Source of the DNA: Gammaproteobacteria bacterium
Lineage (GTDB): Bacteria; Pseudomonadota; Gammaproteobacteria; Enterobacterales; Kangiellaceae
Direction: 5' to 3'
DNA length: 64,000 nucleotides
Assembly: GCA_013373375.1 (NCBI GenBank)
Contig: JABXHY010000044.1
Span: 17,830-81,829, forward strand
The translations under genes were made by a program, and so were the position numbers. The notes beneath the pieces are model-generated. The model had not been told where the DNA came from, made no database searches, and was given only the letters and a program-made list of their open reading frames with translations. Below, piece after piece: positions 8,255 to 17,194 of the stretch; the first letter of the stretch is position 1; each line of letters opens with the position of its first letter.

Positions 8255-9339
8255 ATAGCCGGTACCTCTGCTGTCACTTGAAATCCGTTCGATGTGTCTA
8301 ATGTAAGTGTTCCATTTAGTTGCTCAACACGTTCTTGCATTCCGGTCAGTCCATTCCCTTTCGTAAACTCTTTCACCGTGCCATCATCAGTAATGATCAA
8401 TTTTATCCACTGATTATTATCCACAAGTTGAATGGAACATCGAGTCCCATTTGAATGGCGTACTATATTAGTGACCGTTTCTCGCAACACGTAAGCTAGA
8501 CACTGATTACACTCTTCACTTAAATTGACCGGCTGTATGTTTTGCTCCAGTTTAATATCAGATGCTCGACACAAACCACTCGCCGTCGTAATTTCAGAAA
8601 ATAAATCCAGAGTTTTATAGCCAGATACCGTCGACCGAACCTGCGCGAGCGCGTCTCGGCTGGTGTTTTCGATATCTTGCAATTCTTGTTTCGCTTTTAC
8701 AGGGTCATGATCAACTAGCTTTTTTGCCAGCTCTGCCTTTTTGGTTATTAGCGAAAAAGTATGACCGATTAAATCATGAAGATCTCTGGCGATTCTCTCT
8801 CGCTCTGCCGTGGTTGCTAACTGTTTAATTTCGTCTTGCGAGGCTTTTATGACTTTATTTTTTCTTTCTATTTGCGCGAAATAAATATTAGAAGTGCCAA
8901 TTAATGCACTGAAAAAAATACCTGGCAGATAAAAATATGCAGCGAGATCCATCAGCCAAGATTGAAGAACTATTAGAATGAGTATTATTCCAATGCCCAA
9001 GAAGCCGTGTCTTGGATTGACGAAAAATGCACACATGCAGGCAGCATAAACAAAAAATACCGAGGCTCCCATATTCCAAATCGCTAATATGGCGCCTATC
9101 AGATGGATGCCTGCGATATGTAAGACGAGTTTATATCCCTCGCGACGATATGAAGAAAAGTACAATACTAAAAATATCAGGATTCCAATTACCGAAGAAA
9201 CAATTTCAATTTTGCTCGGTGTTCTAAACAAATAATTGAAAAAATAAATCAGTAGGTAACTTAACCATAGATAAGGTTGATATCCCAGCTTCTTATCGTC
9301 AGGCAAAAGAAATCGATGTATTGTTTTTAATGTATTCAT
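8251..9339 (-). CDS. Sensor histidine kinase, DesK-like
   Basis: A 362-residue membrane kinase. Five to six hydrophobic helices occupy residues 20-155. A coiled linker leads into the HisKA_3 dimerisation domain, with the phospho-acceptor H188 in RDLHDLIGHTFSL, followed by an HATPase domain (N-box around RETVTNIVRHSNG, G-box GNGLTGMQER). This is the NarL/DesK kinase class with a DesK-like multi-helix sensor, which in Bacillus reads membrane thickness. Start overlaps the amidohydrolase stop by 4 nt. It sits in one operon with an ABC transporter, suggesting the transporter substrate or membrane stress is the signal; that is inference. Confidence 0.92.
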   Translation of the reverse strand: MNTLKTIHRFLLPDDKKLGYQPYLWLSYLLIYFFNYLFRTPSKIEIVSSVIGILIFLVLYFSSYRREGYKLVLHIAGIHLIGAILAIWNMGASVFFVYAACMCAFFVNPRHGFLGIGIILILIVLQSWLMDLAAYFYLPGIFFSALIGTSNIYFAQIERKNKVIKASQDEIKQLATTAERERIARDLHDLIGHTFSLITKKAELAKKLVDHDPVKAKQELQDIENTSRDALAQVRSTVSGYKTLDLFSEITTASGLCRASDIKLEQNIQPVNLSEECNQCLAYVLRETVTNIVRHSNGTRCSIQLVDNNQWIKLIITDDGTVKEFTKGNGLTGMQERVEQLNGTLTLDTSNGFQVTAEVPAI

Positions 9340-11153
9340 TCTAATTCGATATTATCCAGGATAAAGTCAAACTCACCTATGGTTGATTTTCCTGCAACCC
9401 ATGCAAAACCAACGATGTTGTTCCAATCAATATTGGCATGCTCATTCAACTCAAGACTAACAGTTTGACATTTATTGGTAATTCTAAAGGCTATCTCACT
9501 GGGTCGTTGAATTCCCTTATTAAAGATCATCAAACGGTAATCACCTTCGTTTCCCACCACTTCGAACTTTAAGCGCTGAAAAGCAATAAAGCTATACGCC
9601 TTATTAAAGTCCTCACTAAAGCTTACCATAGCACCCGCCCATGGGAATGGAAATTTACGTCCAATGCTACCCTGAACTCTTACACCATTCGATTTTTGCT
9701 CCGAGCAGTTAGTTATGGATAAGGAAATCTCTGCATTTGAATTACCGTTTATCATCTGATCTGAAGTTGCGTAAAATCCCTCATCATTAAAACTTAACAA
9801 CTCTCCCTGCTCAAAGTCAGCAATTTTATTGCTTGGATACTTATCAAAAGCTTGCCCAACTTTTTTAATGTTCAACAGTTGATAGCCATTTTTAAATATC
9901 CTCGAGATTGCTTGAGTGTTAACAATCGATGTCCGAGGGTCTTTATCTAAAACAACTAAATCCGCACGAGCACCCGGTTTTAAGTGACCGCGCTCACCAA
10001 TTGAAAAACTCCTATGGACATTAATTCCAGCCGCCTTCAAAGCATCTACTGGCGACAATCCACTTTTGACAAGCAAACTTAACTCTCCGTGCATACTCAC
10101 ACCATGTGCCGTTCCAGGATTTGGTGCGTCTGTTCCTGCAAGGATTCGAATGCCTGCTTGATGCAGTTTTTTCACATTAGTCATTGCTATTGCCAAAGCA
10201 TCGTTTTGCATAGGCACACCTTCCAGATTTTGATCAAGCGAAAGACGTACCGCTTTTGGGATATGCTGATCAACATAACTTCCCGATTGAATAAAGTCTC
10301 GATTATTATTGCCGGACATTGAGACTATGACTGATAGAGTAGGAATAACAAAAACATCCTTGCGCTTCATCAAAGATAAAAGGTCGCTATCGATGATTTG
10401 ATCAGCAAAAATATGCACTAAGCCGTTAGCACCCTCTTCCACGGCAATTTGAGCTGACTTGAGATCACTAACATGCACGACCGCTAATAAATCATTCCTG
10501 TGAGCTTCTGTAACAAGTGCTTTTAATGTTTGCCGATCGATAGAAGAAAAAGTGCCATAGTGCTGTTTATGATGAAACACTATTTTAATGTAATCTGATC
10601 CTTCGGTGATTCGAGCTTGTACAAAGTCTGCGGCATTTGCTGGAGAGTCTATTGTGGGAATATCAAATCCGTACTCGGTACCATGTCCATCAGGACTGGT
10701 TGCCAGTGTGCCGGCAGAAAAGAAATCTGCTATATCCGTTTGGATGATTTTTTGTCGATTACTTCTAGCTTGTTCAGCGAATGATTGTTGCGTAAACATG
10801 TCCAGCTCTGTCGTTACACCAAACTTCAGTGCTTGCTCTAATGCATCTCCCCAAGTGTGCGTATGCGCATCAATTAATCCAGGAATAATAAATTGACTCT
10901 CGGCATCAACAGTCGTGATCGTTTTTAGATTGGGTGAGAATGCTTGAACAACACGACCATTTTCAATCAGCAGTTCTGATGTTTGCCAACGCTCACCATC
11001 AAACCATGTTCCATTGACAATTTTAAAGGTATTGCCGCTGATTTGCTTTTCAACAGCAGCACCTCTAGTGTCAGTTGAGCCAGGTGTTGGTAATAGAAAA
11101 ACAGTGCCGACGATTAATAGAAAAATGGACGCGATAAATATTTTAGTTCTCAT
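9336..11153 (-). CDS. Secreted amidohydrolase with C-terminal CIA30 domain
   Basis: A 605-residue two-domain protein. Residues 7-22 are a signal anchor or signal peptide. Residues about 45-440 are an amidohydrolase-superfamily barrel: the metal motif GLIDAHTH, later VVHVSD, the catalytic-type aspartate in LAGTDAPNPG, and a C-terminal ADLVVLDKDPR typical of imidazolonepropionase-like and prolidase-like members. Residues about 450-605 match the CIA30 beta-sandwich fold (ADFEQGELLSFNDEGFYAT onward, ending DFILDNIELE). The substrate is unknown. The gene lies between the ABC permease and the kinase in the same operon. A hydrolase with an appended CIA30 domain in an ABC/two-component operon is uncommon in my knowledge. 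Confidence 0.85.
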   Translation of the reverse strand: MRTKIFIASIFLLIVGTVFLLPTPGSTDTRGAAVEKQISGNTFKIVNGTWFDGERWQTSELLIENGRVVQAFSPNLKTITTVDAESQFIIPGLIDAHTHTWGDALEQALKFGVTTELDMFTQQSFAEQARSNRQKIIQTDIADFFSAGTLATSPDGHGTEYGFDIPTIDSPANAADFVQARITEGSDYIKIVFHHKQHYGTFSSIDRQTLKALVTEAHRNDLLAVVHVSDLKSAQIAVEEGANGLVHIFADQIIDSDLLSLMKRKDVFVIPTLSVIVSMSGNNNRDFIQSGSYVDQHIPKAVRLSLDQNLEGVPMQNDALAIAMTNVKKLHQAGIRILAGTDAPNPGTAHGVSMHGELSLLVKSGLSPVDALKAAGINVHRSFSIGERGHLKPGARADLVVLDKDPRTSIVNTQAISRIFKNGYQLLNIKKVGQAFDKYPSNKIADFEQGELLSFNDEGFYATSDQMINGNSNAEISLSITNCSEQKSNGVRVQGSIGRKFPFPWAGAMVSFSEDFNKAYSFIAFQRLKFEVVGNEGDYRLMIFNKGIQRPSEIAFRITNKCQTVSLELNEHANIDWNNIVGFAWVAGKSTIGEFDFILDNIELE

Positions 11154-11174
11154 TCGAGATTTCCTTATAAAAGA

Positions 11175-11951
11175 TTAGTTAATGCTCATTTTCTTAAATG
11201 CTCGAAAAGCCAAAAAGAAAAATACCACTGTCATTAATACAAGAATTGATAAATGCCATATAAGATCAAATTTCAAATGAAAGCCTTGAATCGCAAGGGT
11301 TAACTGAGATAAATGAAAAGCGGGAAATATCCAGGCAAGAGACTGCATAAATTCCGGAAACAATTGAATAGGAATCCACAATCCTGATAGAAAAGCCATT
11401 GGAAGATAAATTAAGTTAACTGTTGCAGGGGCAGCTTTAGCACTTAGGGTTAAACCTAACCAAAGGCCCATCGCACAAAACGGTAAACTCCCTATCACCA
11501 AACACAAAAGAGTTAAGATCCATTGAGTACGAGTTAACTCGACATTGCCAAACACGGCGCCAAGAATAAATAAACTGAACACTATTATTAAACCGAATAC
11601 TTGCGCAGTGACAACTCGAGCAAAAAAGTAGGCCGAGATGGGCATTGGTGTGCATTGCTTAAGTGTTAGCCAACCTTGTTGCCTTTCCGATGCGACACCA
11701 ACGCCAAACGAAAATAGTGCAGGTCCAATGACACCGAAAACGCCATAGGTTGCTAATAAATATGATGGCATTTGTCCCGACATGGCGCTTTTGTTGAATA
11801 CCAGACCGAAAAATATATAAAACATTGCAGGGAAAATTAAGCTAGGAATAGTAAATCCCATATCTCGAAATGTTTTTAATAACTCTGCTCGAGACTCTAA
11901 CCAATATACGGCTTTTGCATCGTAGTTCGATTTGTTTATTTGAGTGTTCAT
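11175..11951 (-). CDS. ABC-2 type transporter permease
   Basis: A 258-residue integral membrane protein with about six helices and the layout of ABC2_membrane exporters. The cytoplasmic N-terminus (about 30 residues) leads into the first helix near residue 37. The segment LPMAFLSGLWIPIQLFPEFMQ is the conserved stretch before the last helices. It would form the membrane channel for the ATPase encoded just upstream; the two genes overlap by 4 nt. The substrate is not evident; systems of this type export drugs, lipids or peptides. Confidence 0.9.
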   Translation of the reverse strand: MNTQINKSNYDAKAVYWLESRAELLKTFRDMGFTIPSLIFPAMFYIFFGLVFNKSAMSGQMPSYLLATYGVFGVIGPALFSFGVGVASERQQGWLTLKQCTPMPISAYFFARVVTAQVFGLIIVFSLFILGAVFGNVELTRTQWILTLLCLVIGSLPFCAMGLWLGLTLSAKAAPATVNLIYLPMAFLSGLWIPIQLFPEFMQSLAWIFPAFHLSQLTLAIQGFHLKFDLIWHLSILVLMTVVFFFLAFRAFKKMSIN

Positions 11952-12886
11952 GCGGCGTGCTCCTTGCTTGTTATTGCAGATGTAGAGAGATGTTTGGTTC
12001 CAAGAACCGATAAATTTAAAAACGCATCTTCCAATGAAATCTGATCCACCGTCAGATCAAAAAGATCAGGATCAGTTTTTAGTAGAGCGCATAATAATTT
12101 TTCCGGTGACTCAGAGATAACATCGAAGTAGCCCCCTCGAAGATCAAAACGAACCATGTCAATTGAAGATTCCCATTCCGCTATTGTTTTAGTTGAACGG
12201 AATCTAATGCGTTTGCCTCCCAACTTTTGCTTGATGGATTCGGATGTACCTTGTTGCACTAACTTTCCATCAGCGAGTACTAAAATTCGGTCAGCAAGAG
12301 CATCGGCCTCTTCTAAATAGTGAGTGGTCAATAAAATGGCTGTGCCGCGACTTTTTAGCTCTGTAATGCAATTCCAAAACTCACGGCGAGCGTTGACATC
12401 AAGCCCTACTGTCGGTTCATCAAGTAAAATAATGTTAGGATTCCCACAGACCGCCAATGCAAAAAAGACACGCTGCTGTTGCCCTCCCGACAAGGTGTCA
12501 AAATAGCGATTTTTCAGAGCATCTAAACTTGCCAGAGACAAAGTTTCTTCGATGGTCATTGGATTAGGATAATAGCTCGTGAACAATTCAATATGCTCAT
12601 AGATGGTTAAGTTGGAAGGAATTTGCGTGGCTTGCAAAACAGTTCCTATCAATTGTCGAGCAGCGTAGCTGCCAGGTTTATGATTCGCGACCGAAATCGT
12701 GCCAGAATCTGGAGTGACTCTCGCCAACAAGTGATTGATTAAAGTCGTCTTACCTGCTCCATTTGCGCCCAAGAGTGCAACCACCTCGCCAGGCTCAATG
12801 GAAAAGCTAACACCATCCAGAGCTTTAAGTTCACCAAACATTTTGGTAAGACCATTAACGTTTATCAAAGGGTGTTTGTCAGTCAT
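11948..12886 (-). CDS. ABC transporter ATP-binding protein
   Basis: A 312-residue ABC ATPase of the drug/NodI exporter type. All motifs are intact: Walker A GANGAGKTT, signature LSGGQQQRV, Walker B IILLDEPTVGLD, and the switch histidine in LLTTHYLEEAD. About 80 residues follow the nucleotide-binding domain, as usual for this class. I chose the ATG at 12886 because AAGGAGA precedes it by six bases; the upstream ATG at 12910 has none. It is the first gene of the operon, 73 nt from the palindrome at 12959, and its stop overlaps the permease start. Confidence 0.93.
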   Translation of the reverse strand: MTDKHPLINVNGLTKMFGELKALDGVSFSIEPGEVVALLGANGAGKTTLINHLLARVTPDSGTISVANHKPGSYAARQLIGTVLQATQIPSNLTIYEHIELFTSYYPNPMTIEETLSLASLDALKNRYFDTLSGGQQQRVFFALAVCGNPNIILLDEPTVGLDVNARREFWNCITELKSRGTAILLTTHYLEEADALADRILVLADGKLVQQGTSESIKQKLGGKRIRFRSTKTIAEWESSIDMVRFDLRGGYFDVISESPEKLLCALLKTDPDLFDLTVDQISLEDAFLNLSVLGTKHLSTSAITSKEHAA

Positions 12887-12944
12887 ATTGATTCTCCTTT
12901 TTCTAATCATTATCCAGATTGAGAGAGGAGAAAATAGAAAGCAT

Positions 12945-12974
12945 TGTCATCAATTCAATATGACAAATGTCATA
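12945..12974. promoter_or_regulatory. Palindromic operator candidate for the DesR-like regulator
   Basis: TATGACAAATGTCATA (12959-12974) is a perfect 7-2-7 inverted repeat. A further TGTCAT stands at 12945-12950, so TGTCAT, ATGACA and TGTCAT half-sites alternate within 30 bases. The site lies about 60-75 nt ahead of the ABC ATPase start and 52 nt ahead of the divergent small membrane protein. NarL/LuxR-class regulators bind such short inverted heptamers, so the operon's own regulator is the obvious candidate. Confidence 0.6.
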
Positions 12975-13025
12975 ATACCCACAAGAGATCTCAATTAATT
13001 TAGGCTAGAATTAGACCCTGCATTA

Positions 13026-13328
13026 ATGGAAAAGGCGCTGATAATGTTTCGATACGACCAACTGGTTAAGCCTAAAGCAGCATCTATCATACTTTCTTTC
13101 GCGATCGCGATTAGTTCTTTTGTGATACAGATGTACTCGCTATGGGGCGGTTATATACTCGCATTAGTATTCTTACTGAATATGATTTTGGCGTCCTTGT
13201 TGGACTCGTTTTGGCCAACAAGAGGAAAGAAAGAGAATCCAATCGTTTTTGGTCTATTCTGGGGATTAATTTTGGGTCTGTTAGTTCCTTTTTTAACACT
13301 AAAATATCTTAGCGAACTTTTTATATAG
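13026..13328 (+). CDS. Small three-helix membrane protein
   Basis: A 100-residue protein, or 93 residues if translation starts at the ATG at 13047, which has AAAAGG about nine bases ahead and is at least as likely. Hydrophobic helices at about 20-38, 41-58 and 73-92 with short charged links (DSFWPTRGKKEN). No family recognised. It is divergent from the ABC operon and shares its control region. The next small membrane gene and the NACHT gene follow on the same strand at 65 and 117 nt spacing, so these three could form a loose transcription unit. Confidence 0.6.
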   Translation: MEKALIMFRYDQLVKPKAASIILSFAIAISSFVIQMYSLWGGYILALVFLLNMILASLLDSFWPTRGKKENPIVFGLFWGLILGLLVPFLTLKYLSELFI

Positions 13329-13393
13329 CTTATATTAACTCGAATACATCATTAACTTTTGATAAAAAGCTTTTTGGCAAGAGCAACACCAAC

Positions 13394-13753
13394 ATGTATA
13401 AAATAATTAAACAGCTTTCCGATAAAATATTTCCGGTACGCTATATATTCTCCATAATGGGTTTTATCTGCATCGGCACACTCACTTATATTTTTTTAAT
13501 CACTCAAACACGAAGTCTCGATATTTATATACTCCCGACCGTTTGCTTATTAGGTTGGTGTATTTCACTGTATGGCATCGCAGTCTCCTTTAGAAATGAG
13601 ATGCCAAAATCAAAACCAAACGACGGATTTTTTAGACGAGTAAAGATAAGAATCTATCGGTTTATCAATTGGTTTTGGTCAGTTGCCTTTATCGCTTTAA
13701 CTGTAATGATGTTCTATATTAGTTATAAATCAGTAAAGTTGGTGTTTGTTTGA
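13394..13753 (+). CDS. Small membrane protein
   Basis: A 119-residue protein with hydrophobic helices at about 15-37, 44-65 and 92-115 and a basic cytoplasmic-type loop (RNEMPKSKPNDGFFRRVKIR). No family recognised. It has no clear ribosome binding site. It lies between another small membrane protein and the NACHT NTPase on the same strand. Whether it has anything to do with the NACHT protein is unknown, but membrane partners are common in immune NTPase systems. Confidence 0.6.
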   Translation: MYKIIKQLSDKIFPVRYIFSIMGFICIGTLTYIFLITQTRSLDIYILPTVCLLGWCISLYGIAVSFRNEMPKSKPNDGFFRRVKIRIYRFINWFWSVAFIALTVMMFYISYKSVKLVFV

Positions 13754-13870
13754 TCTATTCAATTTTTCTACCCACTCTAATAAAAGTTAGATTAGATTTC
13801 ATCAATCTCAATAGCCCTAATTGAATCTCGATTCAAATGTAGTTAACCCATATTAAAGAGAGTATGAATA

Positions 13871-15838
13871 ATGTTAGAAACAATCACCTTACAAACCGCC
13901 ATTAAAGGGTGCATTCCAATAGCTAAAAATTTATTTCAAAAGTTAATTCAACCCATTTTAAGCACCAAGCTATCAAAGTATCTAGAAAAGAAAAGAGAAT
14001 TGAAATCGTTTGAAATAAATTCTGTAAAATACCTTTCGTGGGCAGCAGGTTATTGCTCAACAATCAACACTATCGCTTTCCCGAACACCCCTAAAAAACT
14101 CGAAGATCTTTACCTTCCTTTAACTATAACTGATGAAAACCGAGAGAACATAGTAGTTAATGATAGAGCGGATATTTTTCAAACCTCTAGCAAAATCTTA
14201 GTAATTGATACTGCTGGCATGGGAAAGTCAACATTAGCAAAAAAGGTTCTGTTAAATATTATTGCCGAAGGTAATTGCATACCGGTATTCATCGAGTTGA
14301 GACAATTGAAAAATAAAAATATATCCGAACAAATTTTTAAAAAGCTAGGAGTGTCGCCATCTATACCAGTAACTTTCATAAACGAACTGCCGCTTGCGTT
14401 TATTTTTGATGGGCTAGATGAGATTTCATACCAGCATAAACCGCAAATAATTCAGGAAATTAGAGAGTTTATTGATAAGCTAGACAATCCCAAAATCCTA
14501 ATCACTTCCCGGCAAGAGTCCTATCTATCGGAGCTTTATGATTTCAAACGGTATAGGATAGAGCCATTATCAAAGGAGAATGCATATAGTCTAATAAATC
14601 GATATGACCCAGAAAGGGAAACAGCAAAAAAACTCATTATGGGAATTAAGAAAAGTAGAGATAGAGGAATCCATGAGTTTCTATCTACGCCTCTATTTGT
14701 ATCGCTTCTATTCTGCGCTTATCGTTATAAAACTATAATTCCACAAAAAAGACATTTATTCTACTCTCAGGTTTACGAAGCTTTATTTGAAGCACATGAT
14801 TTAAGTAAGGAGATAGGTTTCGTTCGCCCAAAGCATTCAAAGCTAGATTCTGCTGAATTTCATACTATTCTTAGACGGCTTGGATTTTGGTGTTTAAAAA
14901 ATGGAGGAAAAGTCGAGCTTCAAAACGATGAATTAGAAATTGTTCTAACTGAAATAATTTCAAAGACAGCCGGTATCCAAGCAAGCTCAGTAGAATTTAT
15001 AAAGGACCTGACCAATACCGTCCCTTTATTTATAAAAGAAGGCAGTAGCCTAAGATGGTCACATAAATCTTTGATGGAGTATTTTTCCGCCATGTTTATT
15101 ACTAAGGATACTAAAGACAAGCAGTCCGAGGTTCTCTTACACTTTTATAAATCCAATGATTGGTCGGGCTATATAAACGTTTTTGAATTATGTGCTGATA
15201 TAGACTTTAGCGCAATGAGAACATCAATCATTAAAGAAGTGCTTAACAAATTCATAAATCACTATACAAATAGCTACAAAAAAATAACAAATAAAAAAAT
15301 TAAAATAAAGGATATAGAATATAGAAAAGGACTTACTTTTTGCAATACTTTAGGGTTTCGACTTTTGAACAAGAAACATTTATCAGATAATTTCGACATT
15401 TTTTGGGAAGACGATAACCCCGATATAGTTTATATAAAAGAATCTTGTGATACAGAAGCAAAAGAAGAGTCTAGATTTATCATAGATCTTATGAGAGGAG
15501 AGAAATTTCTTATAGGATTTAAAATCTCTAGTCGCGAAAGTATGATCGTTAGTATTTTGAGATACAAATGCCCAAATCTTTTTATAGAATCGTCCGAAAG
15601 TAATAAAGAGCTGATTAAAAGAATTGTAGATTCAAATATTAAGGAAGATAAGCTTTTTGTAACAACAGATGACCCTAAAAACCCTATTAACAGTCAAAAA
15701 AACTTTAGTATAATAAATGACCTACTAAGAATACATGTCGGTAAAAGTCTTAGCTATGATGAAGCTATCAAAGAATTAAGATGCATCGACGAAAATTCTA
15801 CAAATGGGATAGACGAACTAATCGGAGATCTTTATTAG
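13871..15838 (+). CDS. NACHT-domain NTPase, NLR-like, candidate anti-phage protein
   Basis: A 655-residue STAND NTPase. The NACHT core is clear: Walker A DTAGMGKST (113-121), Walker B FIFDGLDE (177-184) with the tandem-acidic DGLDE pattern of NACHT proteins, sensor TSRQES (R214), then the arc and winged-helix region ending in SHKSLMEYF (397-405). The N-terminal 90 residues are helical without a named effector domain. The C-terminal 180 residues (from about 475) are lysine-rich then mixed alpha/beta and probably form the sensor or effector; I recognise no leucine-rich or TPR repeats. Bacterial NACHT proteins (bNACHT) are established single-gene anti-phage defences. The gene is strikingly AT-rich and looks acquired. 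Confidence 0.88.
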   Translation: MLETITLQTAIKGCIPIAKNLFQKLIQPILSTKLSKYLEKKRELKSFEINSVKYLSWAAGYCSTINTIAFPNTPKKLEDLYLPLTITDENRENIVVNDRADIFQTSSKILVIDTAGMGKSTLAKKVLLNIIAEGNCIPVFIELRQLKNKNISEQIFKKLGVSPSIPVTFINELPLAFIFDGLDEISYQHKPQIIQEIREFIDKLDNPKILITSRQESYLSELYDFKRYRIEPLSKENAYSLINRYDPERETAKKLIMGIKKSRDRGIHEFLSTPLFVSLLFCAYRYKTIIPQKRHLFYSQVYEALFEAHDLSKEIGFVRPKHSKLDSAEFHTILRRLGFWCLKNGGKVELQNDELEIVLTEIISKTAGIQASSVEFIKDLTNTVPLFIKEGSSLRWSHKSLMEYFSAMFITKDTKDKQSEVLLHFYKSNDWSGYINVFELCADIDFSAMRTSIIKEVLNKFINHYTNSYKKITNKKIKIKDIEYRKGLTFCNTLGFRLLNKKHLSDNFDIFWEDDNPDIVYIKESCDTEAKEESRFIIDLMRGEKFLIGFKISSRESMIVSILRYKCPNLFIESSESNKELIKRIVDSNIKEDKLFVTTDDPKNPINSQKNFSIINDLLRIHVGKSLSYDEAIKELRCIDENSTNGIDELIGDLY

Positions 15839-15904
15839 TCTAATTTAAAACATTAAAGCAAACATTCAAATTCTCTCCTCTACCTTCTTTTTTAACTGAG
15901 TTGC

Positions 15905-17158
15905 TCACTGAGGTGAGCAGCTTGCAACTGGTAAATTATTAATCCAGGCTTCAATTAACTCCACACCTTCCTGATGAACAGTCGCACGTCCCAGTTCTGG
16001 CATTCGATGACGAGGATCATTAGTGTTCATTCGAAATAACAAATAAGACCTCGCAGCATCTGTTGGAATAACATCGTAAGGATAATCGACCGCTCCGCCA
16101 GCAACCGCAACTTTGCAAGTTCCAAATTTAGTTGGGTCAGCTGCATATTCTCGATTGTATTCCACTTGCAATCCGCTACTGCCAGCCGGTCCTGAATACC
16201 CTTCGCCCAAGGTTAACTCGCTGCGATGACAATGTGCGCAATTAATATCCAGATAAGCTTTTGCGGCATCATTCAGTTCGTCATTGGTTAGTGCACTCAC
16301 AACTAAGGAGTCATTAAATTGAATGGTTTCCATAACAGTTGTTGTATCAACTGGAAGCCCCTCGAGAATATCCCCTTCTGCCCAACGCATTAATTGGTTG
16401 ACCGTATACGAATTGTCGTAGGTGTAGTCTTTATTTAAATACCTCGCTTTAGGACCAATAGGGATAAAGGTTGAAACACCTGATGATAACTTTGCGTGAC
16501 AAGATGTGCAGGCCGTCCAGTCTGGGACTGTGTAAGTGAACGCCAAGTTTGCGCCATTGTGAATGGTGCTCATGTTTGGAATATCAACGCCTAATGCAGC
16601 CAGCTCAGCATCCGTTCCATTATCGTCTGGATTCCAATAATAAGGCAGTGCAACCCAACCATGTGGACGATGAATCAATAAACGAGTTTCAATTATTAAC
16701 TCGGGTCCGTCACGAAAGGCCGTATTCTCTGGCATTGCGAATGTTTTAACTAACACGGTGCCCACAGGAAAATCTAATACTTCGGATTCATTAAAATTGG
16801 CTTTGACGTTTTCTGGAATAAAAACAAAACGATACTTTGTAGCGTAGTCAGTAAATAGTTGCACACTTAAATCGTAAGGCACACCACCAGAGTTAGGTTG
16901 TGCAGTCGGATCACTCGCTAATTTAAATAAATTATAATCGGACAATCGTGGACAGTTTTTATCCATCAATGCGTCCCAGTTGACGCCTGCGGTATTGGCG
17001 TTACAGTCACCCGCTTCAAATGTTGGTGCACCAGCACCAGCATTCAATTTGCCTGAATTATTTTGATTACTCGAATGACTATTCGAAATCGATAGGTCAC
17101 AAGCGCAGAGCATCACGCTTAAAATAGTCACCAATAAAATTTGGGATAAGTTATTCAT
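15905..17158 (-). CDS. Diheme c-type cytochrome lipoprotein (SO2930/HNE_0200 family)
   Basis: A 417-residue exported protein. The N-terminus ends in LCAC (cysteine 20), a lipobox. Two haem-binding CxxCH motifs are present, CTSCH in the middle and CAHCH about 90 residues later. The C-terminus carries the conserved RMNTNDPRHRMPELGR stretch, whose methionines may serve as distal haem ligands. Sequence and neighbour fit the TIGR03806 (HNE_0200) family, which is usually encoded next to the TIGR03805 parallel beta-helix family, as here. The pair's role is unknown; an envelope redox function is inferred from the haems. The two genes are about 37 nt apart. Confidence 0.85.
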   Translation of the reverse strand: MNNLSQILLVTILSVMLCACDLSISNSHSSNQNNSGKLNAGAGAPTFEAGDCNANTAGVNWDALMDKNCPRLSDYNLFKLASDPTAQPNSGGVPYDLSVQLFTDYATKYRFVFIPENVKANFNESEVLDFPVGTVLVKTFAMPENTAFRDGPELIIETRLLIHRPHGWVALPYYWNPDDNGTDAELAALGVDIPNMSTIHNGANLAFTYTVPDWTACTSCHAKLSSGVSTFIPIGPKARYLNKDYTYDNSYTVNQLMRWAEGDILEGLPVDTTTVMETIQFNDSLVVSALTNDELNDAAKAYLDINCAHCHRSELTLGEGYSGPAGSSGLQVEYNREYAADPTKFGTCKVAVAGGAVDYPYDVIPTDAARSYLLFRMNTNDPRHRMPELGRATVHQEGVELIEAWINNLPVASCSPQ

Positions 17159-17194
17159 AATTATTTCTCTCGAAAACTATTTATTGGCCTTAAG

